Positions 1 through 8,508 of a DNA stretch of 64,000 nucleotides are shown here, piece after piece. The stretch is taken from contig NZ_CP189974.1 in NCBI RefSeq assembly GCF_051549785.1, positions 1,178,001-1,242,000 of the forward strand, given 5' to 3'. Numbering within the stretch: position 1 is the stretch's first letter; each line of letters begins with the position of its first letter. The notes beneath the pieces are model-generated. The model searched no databases. It saw only the letters and a program-made list of their open reading frames with translations, and was not told where the DNA came from. The stretch is from Caldatribacterium sp051549785 (GTDB lineage Bacteria > Atribacterota > Atribacteria > Atribacterales > Caldatribacteriaceae). A program made the translations under genes and the position numbers.

Positions 1-1760
1 GCCATGCCGATAGCCAGGTTTTCCCGGGGTTCAAGAAGGAGAGCGGTGATATCGCCATCTTTTCCCGGATTCACCCATTCCTTTTCAACGACCCATGCCC
101 CGGTTGTGGGGAGAACCTGGGTGAGTCCTACAGCTCCGGCCAGAGAAACCGCCTGGGGGTCGAAAGCACTCTCTGCGTGAACCAGGGCAAGGACAAGGTA
201 GGGGTCAAGAGGAGGGTTTTGTTGCGGGGCGAGCTCCTCGATTTCTCTGAAAAAAAAGCGCGGATAGTAGCTTTTCCCAGCAAAGTCCGGAATGCGTCCC
301 CTTTCTGGAAAAAGACGAAAAGCGAACTGCAGGCTCTTCCGGTACATTCCTCTCCGGGCGAAGAGTCCGGCACACTCAAGAAGAAGCAGAGTATCCTGGG
401 GTTTTTTCCGGAGAAGAAACAGGAGTTCAATCTCGGCGTGGTTGAAAAGCCCCAGAGAGGAGAAAAACCGGTATTTTGCCCAGTGGGTTTCAAGATCCCG
501 GGGAAGACTGAGGGGTGGCGGGCTTTGCTGCACGAAGGGTGAGGAAAACTCCACAATCTCGGTTGCCCGGACATAGTAGTAGTCAAGGCGAGACTCTGCA
601 AGAATCGTGGCAAGAGGGGTAGTCTCTCCGGTGACCTTGAACTTCCAGAAGAGCGCCTGGTTCCGCCACTCGGAGAGAGCAGCAAGCTGCTCAAGGACCT
701 CCAGAGCACCGTCCTTGTCCTTTTTCTGGTACAGGACCCAGAAGAGGTTGAAGAGGAGCGCTCCGTTTTGTGGGAAAAGCGTTGCGGCCCTCCTCAGGGT
801 GGCGATGTGTCGTTCGTCGTCTTTCAGGGCGCTGTAGGAAGCGGCCAGGTTCTGGAGGACTGTGAGGAGGTATTGGCTCTTTGGGTATTCGGCAAGGAGC
901 CGGTCGAAAAAGCGGATGGCCTCGCGGTGCATGCCTTTTCGCTGGGCGAGGACACCCCGGAAAAAGAGCACGTCCTCGGTGTCTTTCCTCCCCTCAAGGA
1001 GTTCTTCTAAAGCCTTGAGGTTCCCTTTTCGCAGGAAGAGACGGGCCTGGAGAAGCCAGAACGTGTCGCCTAAAGGTGGAGGGAGAGTCTCTTCCTTGAG
1101 GGTGTTCAGGAAACGCTCGGCGTCTTGCAGAAACCCCAGGCTCAAGAAAAACTCGGCGAGGAGAAGACGAGCAGAAAACGTGAGGGGGTCAGGGGAAAGC
1201 CCCGGGAGAAGAGGCTCAAGAGCCCTTCGGGTCTCAAGGAAGGTCTGGTCGCGGAAATCCCGGTACATCTTGTGCAAAAGGAAGACCGCCTCAAGGTGGT
1301 GATCCTCTTCCTTGAGGAGGGCAAAGAGCTCTCGAAAGGCAGCGAGCTTCTCCTCTTCCGCTTCGGCAAGGCGCAGGGCTTCGAGGGCAAAGGCGAATGC
1401 CTCACCAGGTTTCCCTTCTTTCCGGGATTTTTGTACACAGACGAGGGCGGCAGGGAATCGGACCGGTGAAGTGGGGGCAAACTCCTCGAGGAGGCGAAGA
1501 AAGGACCACCGTTCTTGGGAGTTTCCCTCAAGGCGTTCCAGGAAAAGGAGTGCCAGGTGGTCCGAAAGAGAACGGCCCCTTCTGAGGCTCTGCACGATGT
1601 CTTCCCGAACGCCGAGGCGAATGGGCGAGCGAAGAAGGGTCTCGATGAAGAGAAAGTGGCACCGCTCAAGAACACTGAGACCGGGTTCACTCTCCGGTCT
1701 TCCACCACCAAAGAGTAACCCCAAAAGTACCAGGGGAAGGATGAGCGCCTTTGCTTTCAT
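1..1760 (-). CDS. slt: Soluble lytic murein transglycosylase, C-terminus cut by window edge
   Basis: The reading frame stays open from its ATG to the left edge, so only the first ~586 residues are visible. The N-terminus is a hydrophobic export signal (K-A-K-A-L-I-L-P-L-V-L-L-G-L-L-F). A long all-helical, TPR-like region of about 480 residues follows. A YYYVRA segment, usual just before the catalytic domain of Slt70-type enzymes, leads into the SLT domain. That domain shows the catalytic glutamate in HAES (about Glu530), then F-D-P-x-A-V-S and A-G-A-V-G-L-T-Q-V-L-P-T-T. Family role: cleavage of peptidoglycan glycan strands to 1,6-anhydro-muropeptides in the periplasm, with the helical part wrapping the glycan. 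It is transcribed divergently from polX. The start is the first ATG after the divergent gap; its Shine-Dalgarno is weak. Confidence 0.85.
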   Translation of the reverse strand, partial: MKAKALILPLVLLGLLFGGGRPESEPGLSVLERCHFLFIETLLRSPIRLGVREDIVQSLRRGRSLSDHLALLFLERLEGNSQERWSFLRLLEEFAPTSPVRFPAALVCVQKSRKEGKPGEAFAFALEALRLAEAEEEKLAAFRELFALLKEEDHHLEAVFLLHKMYRDFRDQTFLETRRALEPLLPGLSPDPLTFSARLLLAEFFLSLGFLQDAERFLNTLKEETLPPPLGDTFWLLQARLFLRKGNLKALEELLEGRKDTEDVLFFRGVLAQRKGMHREAIRFFDRLLAEYPKSQYLLTVLQNLAASYSALKDDERHIATLRRAATLFPQNGALLFNLFWVLYQKKDKDGALEVLEQLAALSEWRNQALFWKFKVTGETTPLATILAESRLDYYYVRATEIVEFSSPFVQQSPPPLSLPRDLETHWAKYRFFSSLGLFNHAEIELLFLLRKKPQDTLLLLECAGLFARRGMYRKSLQFAFRLFPERGRIPDFAGKSYYPRFFFREIEELAPQQNPPLDPYLVLALVHAESAFDPQAVSLAGAVGLTQVLPTTGAWVVEKEWVNPGKDGDITALLLEPRENLAIGM

Positions 1761-1811
1761 TTGGGGTCCATGATAGCATAGTACCGTGGAAGAGGGAAGG
1801 GGGAGGAAGGG

Positions 1812-3557
1812 ATGCGGAATCAGGAAGTGGCCAAAATCCTCCATGATATCTCGGTACTTCTTGATATCAAGGGAGAGAGTCGCTTCCGGGTGGTGGCGTA
1901 TGAGGAAGCCGCCCGACGGATAGAGAACTGGCCTGAGCCCATTGAGGAGGTCTGGAAGAACGGGAAACTCGAGGACATTCCGGGTATCGGTCAGAGCATT
2001 GCCAGTAAAATCGCCGAATACCTCGCCACAGGAAAAATGGCCTATTACGAGGAGTTGATAAAAGAAATTCCTCCCGAGCTCATCGAGCTCACGGAGATTC
2101 CTGGAGTGGGACCCAAAATTGCCAGGCTTCTCTATGAGCAGCTGGGGATAAAGACTCTTGAAGACCTTGAGAAAGCAATCCGGGAGAAAAAACTCCGCAA
2201 TCTCCCCCGCCTTGGTGCAAAGAGCGAGGAGAAGATTGCCCGGGGCCTTGAGATGTTCCGGCGAAAAACCGGTCGCATGCTCCTTGGGCAGGCCCTACCC
2301 CTTGTGGAGGGTATTGTGGCGCTTCTTCGGGAGAGAACGGGAGTGGAGAACATCAGCCCTGCGGGGAGCATCCGTCGCATGAAAGAAACCATAGGGGACA
2401 TTGACATCTTGGTGGCATCTTCCCGTCCCCAGCTCATCATGGACGTTTTTGTTGCTCTGCCCCAGGTTCGGGAGGTCCTGGCAAAAGGCGATACGAAGTC
2501 GAGTATTGTGACCCATGAGGGTATCCAGGTGGATGTGCGCGTGGTGGAAGAAGAGTGTTTCGGAGCGGCTCTGCAGTACTTTACCGGTTCCAAGGCTCAC
2601 AACATTAAACTCCGGGAAATCGCTCTGAAAAAGGGCTTTAAGGTGAACGAGTATGGGATTTTCCGCCTGGACACCAACGAGCGAGTGGGAGGGGAGCGGG
2701 AGGAAGATATCTACGAAATTTTAGGAATGGAGTGGATTCCTCCAGAGCTTCGGGAGGACCAGGGAGAAATTGAGTGTGCTCTGGAGAAAAAACTCCCCGT
2801 CCTTGTGGATATGAAGGATATCCGGGGAGACCTCCACGTCCATTCCCACTGGAGCGATGGCGTAGCCTCCATTGAGGAGATGGCCCAGGCAGCTTTAGCG
2901 CGGGGGTATCAGTACCTTGCCATCTGCGACCACACCCAGTCCCTGGCCGTGGCCTCAGGGCTCACCCCGGAGGAAATTCATGAGCGGGAAAAGGAAATCC
3001 GGCGCTGGAACGAACGTCACCCAGAGCTTCTGGTCCTCAATGGTGTTGAGGCCAACATCTTGAGCGATGGGTCTTTAGATTTCCCCGATAAGGAACTTGC
3101 CCTCCTTGAGGTGGTGGTGGCTGGCCTCCACTCCGGGTTCACCCAGAAGGAAGAGAAGATTCTGAAGCGTCTGGAGCTGGCCATGAAGAATCCCTACGTC
3201 CAGATAATCAGCCACCCCACGGGACGAATCATTGGCAAGCGCGAGGCGTACGAGATCAACTGCGATGTTCTTTTTGCCATGGCGAAGGCCACTCATACCT
3301 CTTTGGAGCTCAACGCCCAGCCTGAGCGCCTGGATCTCCGCGATGTGGATGCCCGGAAGGCCGCTCAGGAAGGCATAAAGATTGTGATTTCCACCGATGC
3401 CCATGACCCGGGGTCTTTAGAGTACATGCGCTATGGTGTGGCCCAGGCGAGACGGGCTTGGCTTCGGAAGGAGGACGTGCTCAATACCTTTGACCGGGAG
3501 GAACTCTTAGAGTTCCTCGCCAGAAAACGGAAACTCCTCCTTCGAGAGGAGCATTAA
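1812..3557 (+). CDS. polX: DNA polymerase/3'-5' exonuclease PolX
   Basis: The 581-residue length is normal for bacterial family X polymerase. Domains in order: helical 8-kDa-like region with two helix-hairpin-helix motifs (I-P-G-I-G-Q-S and I-P-G-V-G-P-K, about residues 55-105); nucleotidyltransferase core with G-S-I-R-R and the Mg-binding G-D-I-D-I-L (about 185-200); and a C-terminal PHP domain from about 340 with D-L-H-V-H-S-H-W-S-D-G and further metal-binding His/Asp residues. The family fills short gaps in base-excision repair and trims 3' ends. A purine-rich SD (GGGGGAGGAAGGG) lies just before the ATG. The last 51 bases overlap the end of nadE on the other strand. Confidence 0.95.
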   Translation: MRNQEVAKILHDISVLLDIKGESRFRVVAYEEAARRIENWPEPIEEVWKNGKLEDIPGIGQSIASKIAEYLATGKMAYYEELIKEIPPELIELTEIPGVGPKIARLLYEQLGIKTLEDLEKAIREKKLRNLPRLGAKSEEKIARGLEMFRRKTGRMLLGQALPLVEGIVALLRERTGVENISPAGSIRRMKETIGDIDILVASSRPQLIMDVFVALPQVREVLAKGDTKSSIVTHEGIQVDVRVVEEECFGAALQYFTGSKAHNIKLREIALKKGFKVNEYGIFRLDTNERVGGEREEDIYEILGMEWIPPELREDQGEIECALEKKLPVLVDMKDIRGDLHVHSHWSDGVASIEEMAQAALARGYQYLAICDHTQSLAVASGLTPEEIHEREKEIRRWNERHPELLVLNGVEANILSDGSLDFPDKELALLEVVVAGLHSGFTQKEEKILKRLELAMKNPYVQIISHPTGRIIGKREAYEINCDVLFAMAKATHTSLELNAQPERLDLRDVDARKAAQEGIKIVISTDAHDPGSLEYMRYGVAQARRAWLRKEDVLNTFDREELLEFLARKRKLLLREEH

Positions 3558-4259
3558 GGGAAGCCGCCTTTTGTGGGTACTCTGTCGAACCATGGAGAGA
3601 ATCTTCGACCGGTAGGGTTCTTCGGCCTTCCCCTCTTCGATGAAGCGGTCAAGAATCTCGTACGTCAGGCCCATTTCTCCCTCGTCGGTCTGACCGGGCC
3701 AGAGACCCGCTGAAGGGGGTTTGGTGATGATACGCTCCGGGATTCCCAGGAATGCGGCGATTGCCCGGATCTTGCGCTTGGTGAGGTGAGCCAGGGGGGC
3801 AATGTCCACGCCACCGTCCCCGTATTTGGTGAAGTACCCCACGGTGAGCTCACTGCGGTTACCCGAGCCGCAGACGAGGTAGTTCAGGGTGTTGGCGAAA
3901 AAGTACAGCACGCACATCCGCAGCCTCGGTTTGAGGTTGGCTTGGGGGAGGGATTTCGCTGCTTTTTCTTCTCCCAGGACCTCAAGGAGCGCGTCAAAGG
4001 GCTTTTCAAGGGGGATAACCCGATAAGGGATGGAGAACTGCTCGGCGACCTCCCGGGCGTCCTCGAGGTCCACTGGGTCGCTGTAGCAGGGCATAATGAG
4101 GCCCAGGACATTTTCTCCAAGGGCTTTTTTCGCAAGAACCGCCACCACAGAGGAATCGATGCCTCCGCTCATACCGAAAACAAGACCCCTGGCGCGGGCA
4201 TCAAGGACTTTCTCCCGCATCCACTGCACAATCCGTGCAACCTCTTCCTGGGGTGTCAA
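3507..4259 (-). CDS. nadE: NAD+ synthetase, ammonia-dependent type
   Basis: A 250-residue N-type ATP pyrophosphatase. The P-loop S-G-G-I-D-S-S is near residue 31. The NadE signature F-T-K-Y-G-D-G-G-V-D-I-A-P-L-A and the Lys/Arg-rich deamido-NAD site K-P-P-S-A-G-L-W-P-G-Q-T-D-E are both present. It converts deamido-NAD, ATP and ammonia to NAD+. There is no N-terminal glutaminase domain, so free ammonia should be the nitrogen donor. Its 3' end runs into the 3' end of polX (convergent overlap), and its start faces the dehydratase operon across a short promoter region. Confidence 0.93.
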   Translation of the reverse strand: MTPQEEVARIVQWMREKVLDARARGLVFGMSGGIDSSVVAVLAKKALGENVLGLIMPCYSDPVDLEDAREVAEQFSIPYRVIPLEKPFDALLEVLGEEKAAKSLPQANLKPRLRMCVLYFFANTLNYLVCGSGNRSELTVGYFTKYGDGGVDIAPLAHLTKRKIRAIAAFLGIPERIITKPPSAGLWPGQTDEGEMGLTYEILDRFIEEGKAEEPYRSKILSMVRQSTHKRRLPLMLLSKEEFPFSGEEL

Positions 4260-4277
4260 GGGGGCTTCCTCCTCTCG

Positions 4278-4307
4278 TTGACTTTCCTTTTTCCCGTAAT
4301 GTATTAT
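4278..4307 (+). promoter_or_regulatory. Sigma-70-type promoter for the leuCD-glyA unit
   Basis: TTGACT and TATTAT are separated by 18 bases. The expected start of transcription, about 4314, lies before the ATG at 4345 but after the upstream in-frame codon at 4309. This supports the shorter protein start. Confidence 0.65.
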
Positions 4308-4344
4308 TTTGCCAACACTACGTCAAGGAAGTGGGGAAGTAGCA

Positions 4345-5601
4345 ATGGGGAAGACAATGGCCGAAAAAATCTTCGAACGCAAGGTCGGAAAACCCGTTCA
4401 TCCGGGAGACATCGTGGTTGCACCGGTTGACTGGGCTATGGGTCAGGACGGTACCACTCCTCTTGCCATCCAGTCTTTTGAGGAGATGAACGGAAAGTCG
4501 GTGTTCCGCCCGGACAGGGTTGTCTTCGTCATCGACCACAATGCCCCAAGCCCCTTAGAGTCGGTCTCCCGCCTGCACGACCTCATGCGTTCCTTTGCCC
4601 GGAAATTCGGTATCCGGGTGTTTGAGGTGGGGGAAGGGGTCTGTCATGAACTCATGATGAGCCGGGGCCTTGTGGTCCCGGGGGATCTTGTCGTGGGAGC
4701 CGATTCCCACACCTGCACCTATGGGGCCATTGGGGCGTTTTCCACGGGGATTGGAAGTACAGAGCTTGCTGTGGTGATGATGACCGGTAAACTCTGGTTT
4801 AAAGTCCCGGAAAGCCTCTGTGTCAGGCTTTCTGGGGAACTCCCCCCGGGGGTGTTTGCCAAGGACGTTATCCTGCACATTGCGGCGCTCCTTGGGGCTG
4901 ATGGGGCAACGTACCAGGCGATTGAATTCCACGGCCCGGTGGTGGAACGCCTGGGCGTGGAGGAGCGGGCGACCCTCACCAACATGGCGGTAGAGGTGGG
5001 TGCCAAGGCGGGAATGGTTCCCCCCGATGAGAAGACCATAAGGTGGGTGAGGGAACGCACTGATCGCCCCTTTGAGGTGGTGCTTCCCGACCCTGATGCG
5101 GTGTACGCAAAGACCCTGGACATCGACTGCTCTGGTCTTGTACCGCAGGTTGCCTTCCCGCACCGAGTCGACAACGTTAGACCCATTACCGAAGCCCTGG
5201 GAATCCCTGTTCGTGAGGCTTTTGTGGGAACCTGCACCAACGGGAGGGTTCCCGACCTTGAGGTGGTGGCGAGGATTCTTCGGGGTCGAAAGGTACATCC
5301 TGAGGTGCGGCTCATTGTTGCACCGGCTTCGAAGGAAGCCTTCCTCGTTGCCCTTGAGAGGGGATGGGTGAGGGACATCGTTGAGGCAGGGGGTGTTTTT
5401 GTTCCCCCGGGATGCGGCCCCTGTGTGGGGACGCACCAGGGGATTCCCGGAGATGGTTGGAACGTCATCTCCACAGCCAACCGGAACTTCCGGGGACGGA
5501 TGGGGAACCGGGAGGCATCGATTTACCTTGCCTCTCCTGCGACGGTGGCGGCCTCGGCCATTGAGGGGGAGATTGCGGATCCGAGAAAATACCTGGGGTG
5601 A
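4345..5601 (+). CDS. LeuC/HacA-type aconitase-family dehydratase, large subunit
   Basis: 418 residues, the size of the stand-alone large subunits of 3-isopropylmalate dehydratase, homoaconitase and dimethylmaleate hydratase. Family marks visible: D-H-N-A-P-S near residue 60, G-A-D-S-H-T-C-T-Y-G-A, and the three [4Fe-4S] cysteines in C-T-N-G and G-C-G-P-C-V-G-T-H. The enzyme isomerises hydroxy-diacids by dehydration and rehydration. The start at the ATG after GTGGGGAAG was chosen because the promoter lies downstream of the longer alternative. The small subunit follows immediately. No leuA or leuB is nearby, so I do not assign leucine synthesis over homoaconitate-like or dimethylmalate-like chemistry. 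Confidence 0.85.
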   Translation: MGKTMAEKIFERKVGKPVHPGDIVVAPVDWAMGQDGTTPLAIQSFEEMNGKSVFRPDRVVFVIDHNAPSPLESVSRLHDLMRSFARKFGIRVFEVGEGVCHELMMSRGLVVPGDLVVGADSHTCTYGAIGAFSTGIGSTELAVVMMTGKLWFKVPESLCVRLSGELPPGVFAKDVILHIAALLGADGATYQAIEFHGPVVERLGVEERATLTNMAVEVGAKAGMVPPDEKTIRWVRERTDRPFEVVLPDPDAVYAKTLDIDCSGLVPQVAFPHRVDNVRPITEALGIPVREAFVGTCTNGRVPDLEVVARILRGRKVHPEVRLIVAPASKEAFLVALERGWVRDIVEAGGVFVPPGCGPCVGTHQGIPGDGWNVISTANRNFRGRMGNREASIYLASPATVAASAIEGEIADPRKYLG

Positions 5602-5606
5602 GAGCT

Positions 5607-6107
5607 ATGCGCTTGACTGGACGGGTGCACAAGTTCGGTGATGACATCAACACGGACTACATCATTTCCGGGAAGTACAAATTCAAAACCCTCGATATGC
5701 AGGAACTGGCCAGACACGTTATGGAAGACCTTGACCCGGAGTTTGCCCAAAAAGTCCGGCCCGGGGATTTCATTGCCGCAGGGAAGAATTTCGGTTGTGG
5801 TTCTTCCCGGGAACAGGCCCCGAGAGCCCTTCTTGCCTGTGGCATCAGGGGGGTACTGGCGAAGTCCTTTGCCCGGATTTTCTTCCGCAACGCCATCAAC
5901 TGTGGGCTTTTTGTGGTGGAGTGCGATACCGACAAAATTGAGAACGGTGACGAGGTTACGGTAGACCTCGAGAAGGGTGAAGTTGTGAATCTCACGAAGG
6001 GTGTTACCCTCTTCGTTCCTCCTCTCCCCCAGGTCATGATCGACATCCTTCGGGAAGGAGGGCTTGTGAATTACTTCAAAAAATACGGATCCTTTGAAAA
6101 GGCGTGA
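5607..6107 (+). CDS. LeuD/HacB-type dehydratase, small subunit
   Basis: 166 residues, usual for the swivelling small subunit that completes the active site of the two-subunit aconitase family. The signature F-G-C-G-S-S-R-E-Q-A-P and the following A-K-S-F-A-R-I-F-F-R-N-A-I-N are intact. The substrate loop that normally reads Y-L-R-(M/T/V) in isopropylmalate and homoaconitate enzymes is Y-K-F-K here, so the substrate may differ. A GTG nine bases upstream, overlapping the leuC-like stop, is an alternative start. The ATG was preferred because GGGGTGAG precedes it. It is coupled translationally to the large subunit. Confidence 0.85.
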   Translation: MRLTGRVHKFGDDINTDYIISGKYKFKTLDMQELARHVMEDLDPEFAQKVRPGDFIAAGKNFGCGSSREQAPRALLACGIRGVLAKSFARIFFRNAINCGLFVVECDTDKIENGDEVTVDLEKGEVVNLTKGVTLFVPPLPQVMIDILREGGLVNYFKKYGSFEKA

Positions 6108-6115
6108 GATGAGGT

Positions 6116-7366
6116 ATGTGGGAGTATCTCAAGGACAAAGACCCTGAGGTCTACCGCTGTGTCCTGGCAGAGCTCAGGCGGGAACGGAATACGCTGGAGC
6201 TTATTGCCTCCGAGAACTTCACAAGCCTTGCCGTTATGGAAGCCCAGGGCTCGCCCCTCACGAACAAGTACGCTGAGGGATATCCGGGACGGCGCTACTA
6301 TGGAGGCTGCGAGTTCGTGGACGAGGCGGAGACTCTGGCCATTGAGCGGGCAAAGGTCCTCTTCGGTGCAGAGCATGCTAATGTCCAGCCTCACTCCGGG
6401 TCCCAGGCGAACATGGCCGTATACTTTGCGGTGCTTCAGCCCGGGGATGTGGTCATGGGGATGGACCTCGCCCACGGGGGGCACCTCACCCATGGAAGCC
6501 GGGTGAATTTCTCGGGAATGCTGTACCGCTTTGTCCCCTACGGGGTGAGCCCAGAAACGGAGACCATTGATTACGACGCTCTGGAACGGCAGGCTCTTGA
6601 GGTTCGCCCAAAACTCATCGTTGCCGGAGGGAGTGCCTATCCCAGGGTCATTGATTTTGAGAGAATGCGGGCGATTTGCGACAGGGTTGGGGCGTACCTC
6701 ATGGTGGATATGGCACACTTTGCTGGGCTTGTGGCTGCTGGGATCCACCCGAATCCTGTGCCCTATGCTCACTTTGTGACCACAACAACCCACAAGACCC
6801 TTCGGGGCCCCCGGGGAGGGATTGTCCTGTGTAAAAAGGAGTTCGCCCAGGCCATCGACAAGGCCCTCTTTCCCGGGATTCAGGGTGGCCCCCTCATGCA
6901 CGTCATTGCGGCAAAAGCCGTGGCGCTGAAGGAGGCACGGACTCCTGAGTTTGCCGCCTACCAGAGGCAGGTAGTGGCGAATGCCCGGGCGCTCGCCGAG
7001 GCCCTGAAAGAGCGAGGGTACCGCCTTGTTTCTGGAGGAACGGATACCCACCTGCTCCTTGTGGACCTCAGGACTCTTGGCATCACCGGAAAGGAGGCGG
7101 AAACCGTCCTTGACCAGGTGGGCATCACGGTGAACAAAAATGTTATCCCCTTTGATCCTCAAAAACCCGCGGTGACAAGTGGCATTCGTCTTGGGACTCC
7201 AGCCTGCACCACCCGGGGGATGAAAGAGGGGGAAATGGCGTACATTGCCGAGCTCATTGACACCGCTCTGAGGGGACGGGGGAAACCTGAGGTGCTCTCA
7301 CGGGTCCGCGAAGCGGTACTCGATCTCTGTGCACGCTTCCCCCTGTATCCGGAGCTCGGGGAATAA
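6116..7366 (+). CDS. glyA: Serine hydroxymethyltransferase
   Basis: 416 residues, normal for GlyA. Clear marks: L-I-A-S-E-N-F near the N-terminus, the Y-A-E-G-Y-P-G-R-R-Y-Y-G-G segment, and the PLP lysine in the family-specific T-T-T-H-K-T-L-R-G-P-R-G-G. It interconverts serine plus tetrahydrofolate with glycine plus 5,10-methylene-THF in the cytosol. It follows the small dehydratase subunit by 8 bases, so it is probably in the same transcript. It feeds the same C1 pool used by Fhs and MetF further downstream. Confidence 0.97.
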   Translation: MWEYLKDKDPEVYRCVLAELRRERNTLELIASENFTSLAVMEAQGSPLTNKYAEGYPGRRYYGGCEFVDEAETLAIERAKVLFGAEHANVQPHSGSQANMAVYFAVLQPGDVVMGMDLAHGGHLTHGSRVNFSGMLYRFVPYGVSPETETIDYDALERQALEVRPKLIVAGGSAYPRVIDFERMRAICDRVGAYLMVDMAHFAGLVAAGIHPNPVPYAHFVTTTTHKTLRGPRGGIVLCKKEFAQAIDKALFPGIQGGPLMHVIAAKAVALKEARTPEFAAYQRQVVANARALAEALKERGYRLVSGGTDTHLLLVDLRTLGITGKEAETVLDQVGITVNKNVIPFDPQKPAVTSGIRLGTPACTTRGMKEGEMAYIAELIDTALRGRGKPEVLSRVREAVLDLCARFPLYPELGE

Positions 7367-7416
7367 GTGGAGCGGTTTGGGGTTAGTAGCGGGAAAACTC
7401 TGGTGGAGGGAGGAAC

Positions 7417-7638
7417 ATGCGCGAGAAAGTGGAACAGGCTCTGGAGAAAATCCGGGGATACCTTCAGTACGAGGGCGGCGATGTGGAGCTCGTGGACATT
7501 GAGGACGGAGTGGTGAAGGTTCGCCTGAAGGGCATGTGCAGCGCCTGCCCCATGGCGATGATTACCTTAAAAGACGGTATTGAGCGCATCCTCAAAGAGG
7601 AAGTCCCCGAAGTCAAGTCCGTCGAGCAGGTCTTCTAA
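7417..7638 (+). CDS. NFU-domain iron-sulfur carrier protein
   Basis: A 73-residue protein consisting only of the NifU C-terminal (NFU) domain. The diagnostic C-S-A-C-P sits mid-protein (M-C-S-A-C-P-M-A-M-I-T-L). The family carries a bridging [4Fe-4S] cluster and delivers it to target apoproteins, which fits a region full of Fe-S enzymes. It starts 50 bases after glyA behind TGGAGGGAGG. Its last four bases overlap the convergent FNT gene. Confidence 0.9.
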   Translation: MREKVEQALEKIRGYLQYEGGDVELVDIEDGVVKVRLKGMCSACPMAMITLKDGIERILKEEVPEVKSVEQVF

Positions 7639-8369
7639 AGGAAGAGGCTGTAGAGAACCCCGACAAGGACGCTTCCTCCCACGATATTGCCAAGGGTGAC
7701 CGGAAGGAGGTTCTGGAAAAGAGCCTTTCCCCAGGTGATTCCAGAACCTCCCTGGAGGATCCCTGCAGCGAGAAAGTACATGTTGGCCACGCTGTGCTCG
7801 TACCCTAAGGCTACAAAGGTCATGATGGGTCCTGGAATGGCAAGGATCGTACCGACCTCGTTTCCTGCGGCGATGGCAAAGAGTACTGCAAGGTCCACGA
7901 GCCAGTTGCAGAGTATCCCCCGGAAAAACCCCTGAGAGAAGGTGATGCCTATCTTCCCTTGGGCGATGGCGATGATTCGCTCGGCAATTATGCCTCCCTG
8001 CGCCTCCGGAAGCCCTGAAGCGGCGTAGAGGAGCGCCAGGAAGACCGCACCGAGGAAATTCCCCCCGTACACCAGGGCCCAGTTCAGGAGCACCCTCCGA
8101 AGAGGGGCTTTCTTCTTGAAGCAGTGCGCAACGAGGAGACAATTTCCGGTGAAAAGATCCGCCTTGCCGAGGACGACCATGATGAGTCCCACCGAGAACA
8201 CGAGACCCCCAAAGAGCTGACGGAGGCTCCAGGGGATTCCCTGGGGAAGCGTGACGAGCGTGAAGACCTGTCCGGCAAAACCGATGTAGGCTCCAGCGAG
8301 AAATCCCCCGAGGAGGAGTTTCCCTGGGGTTTTCTCGAGTTTCCTTGTGCACCAGCTGGAAAGGTCCAT
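7635..8369 (-). CDS. Formate/nitrite transporter (FNT) family channel
   Basis: 244 residues with six predicted membrane segments. FNT signatures include L-F-T-G-N, N-W-L-V-D-L-A, the G-Y-E-H-S-V-A-N-M-Y loop and a C-terminal N-I-V-G-G. Homologues (FocA, NirC, HSC) move formate, nitrite or hydrosulfide across the inner membrane. With formate-THF ligase just downstream on the other strand, formate is the likeliest cargo, by inference. A GTG seven codons upstream is possible. The ATG is preferred because AAAGGGGGG sits directly in front of it at proper spacing. Confidence 0.88.
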   Translation of the reverse strand: MDLSSWCTRKLEKTPGKLLLGGFLAGAYIGFAGQVFTLVTLPQGIPWSLRQLFGGLVFSVGLIMVVLGKADLFTGNCLLVAHCFKKKAPLRRVLLNWALVYGGNFLGAVFLALLYAASGLPEAQGGIIAERIIAIAQGKIGITFSQGFFRGILCNWLVDLAVLFAIAAGNEVGTILAIPGPIMTFVALGYEHSVANMYFLAAGILQGGSGITWGKALFQNLLPVTLGNIVGGSVLVGVLYSLFL

Positions 8370-8398
8370 TATTTTCCCCCCTTTCTTCACTCAGACAA

Positions 8399-8426
8399 AT
8401 AATAGAGCATTTTGTTTTCTTTGCAA
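8399..8426 (-). promoter_or_regulatory. Promoter for the FNT gene
   Basis: On the minus strand, TTGCAA and TATTAT are 16 bases apart, about 30 bases upstream of the FNT start. Confidence 0.5.
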
Positions 8427-8465
8427 AGTTTTGTAAAGAGGATTATGGATTTCTCCCGGTACCTC

Positions 8466-8474
8466 TGCTACAAT
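8466..8474 (+). promoter_or_regulatory. Extended -10 promoter for the corrinoid protein gene
   Basis: TGCTACAAT (TGn followed by TACAAT) lies 34 bases before the ATG. No good -35 is visible. Confidence 0.45.
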
Positions 8475-8508
8475 ATGCGCAGAAACCGGCGGAGAGGGAG
8501 GGTTCAGA

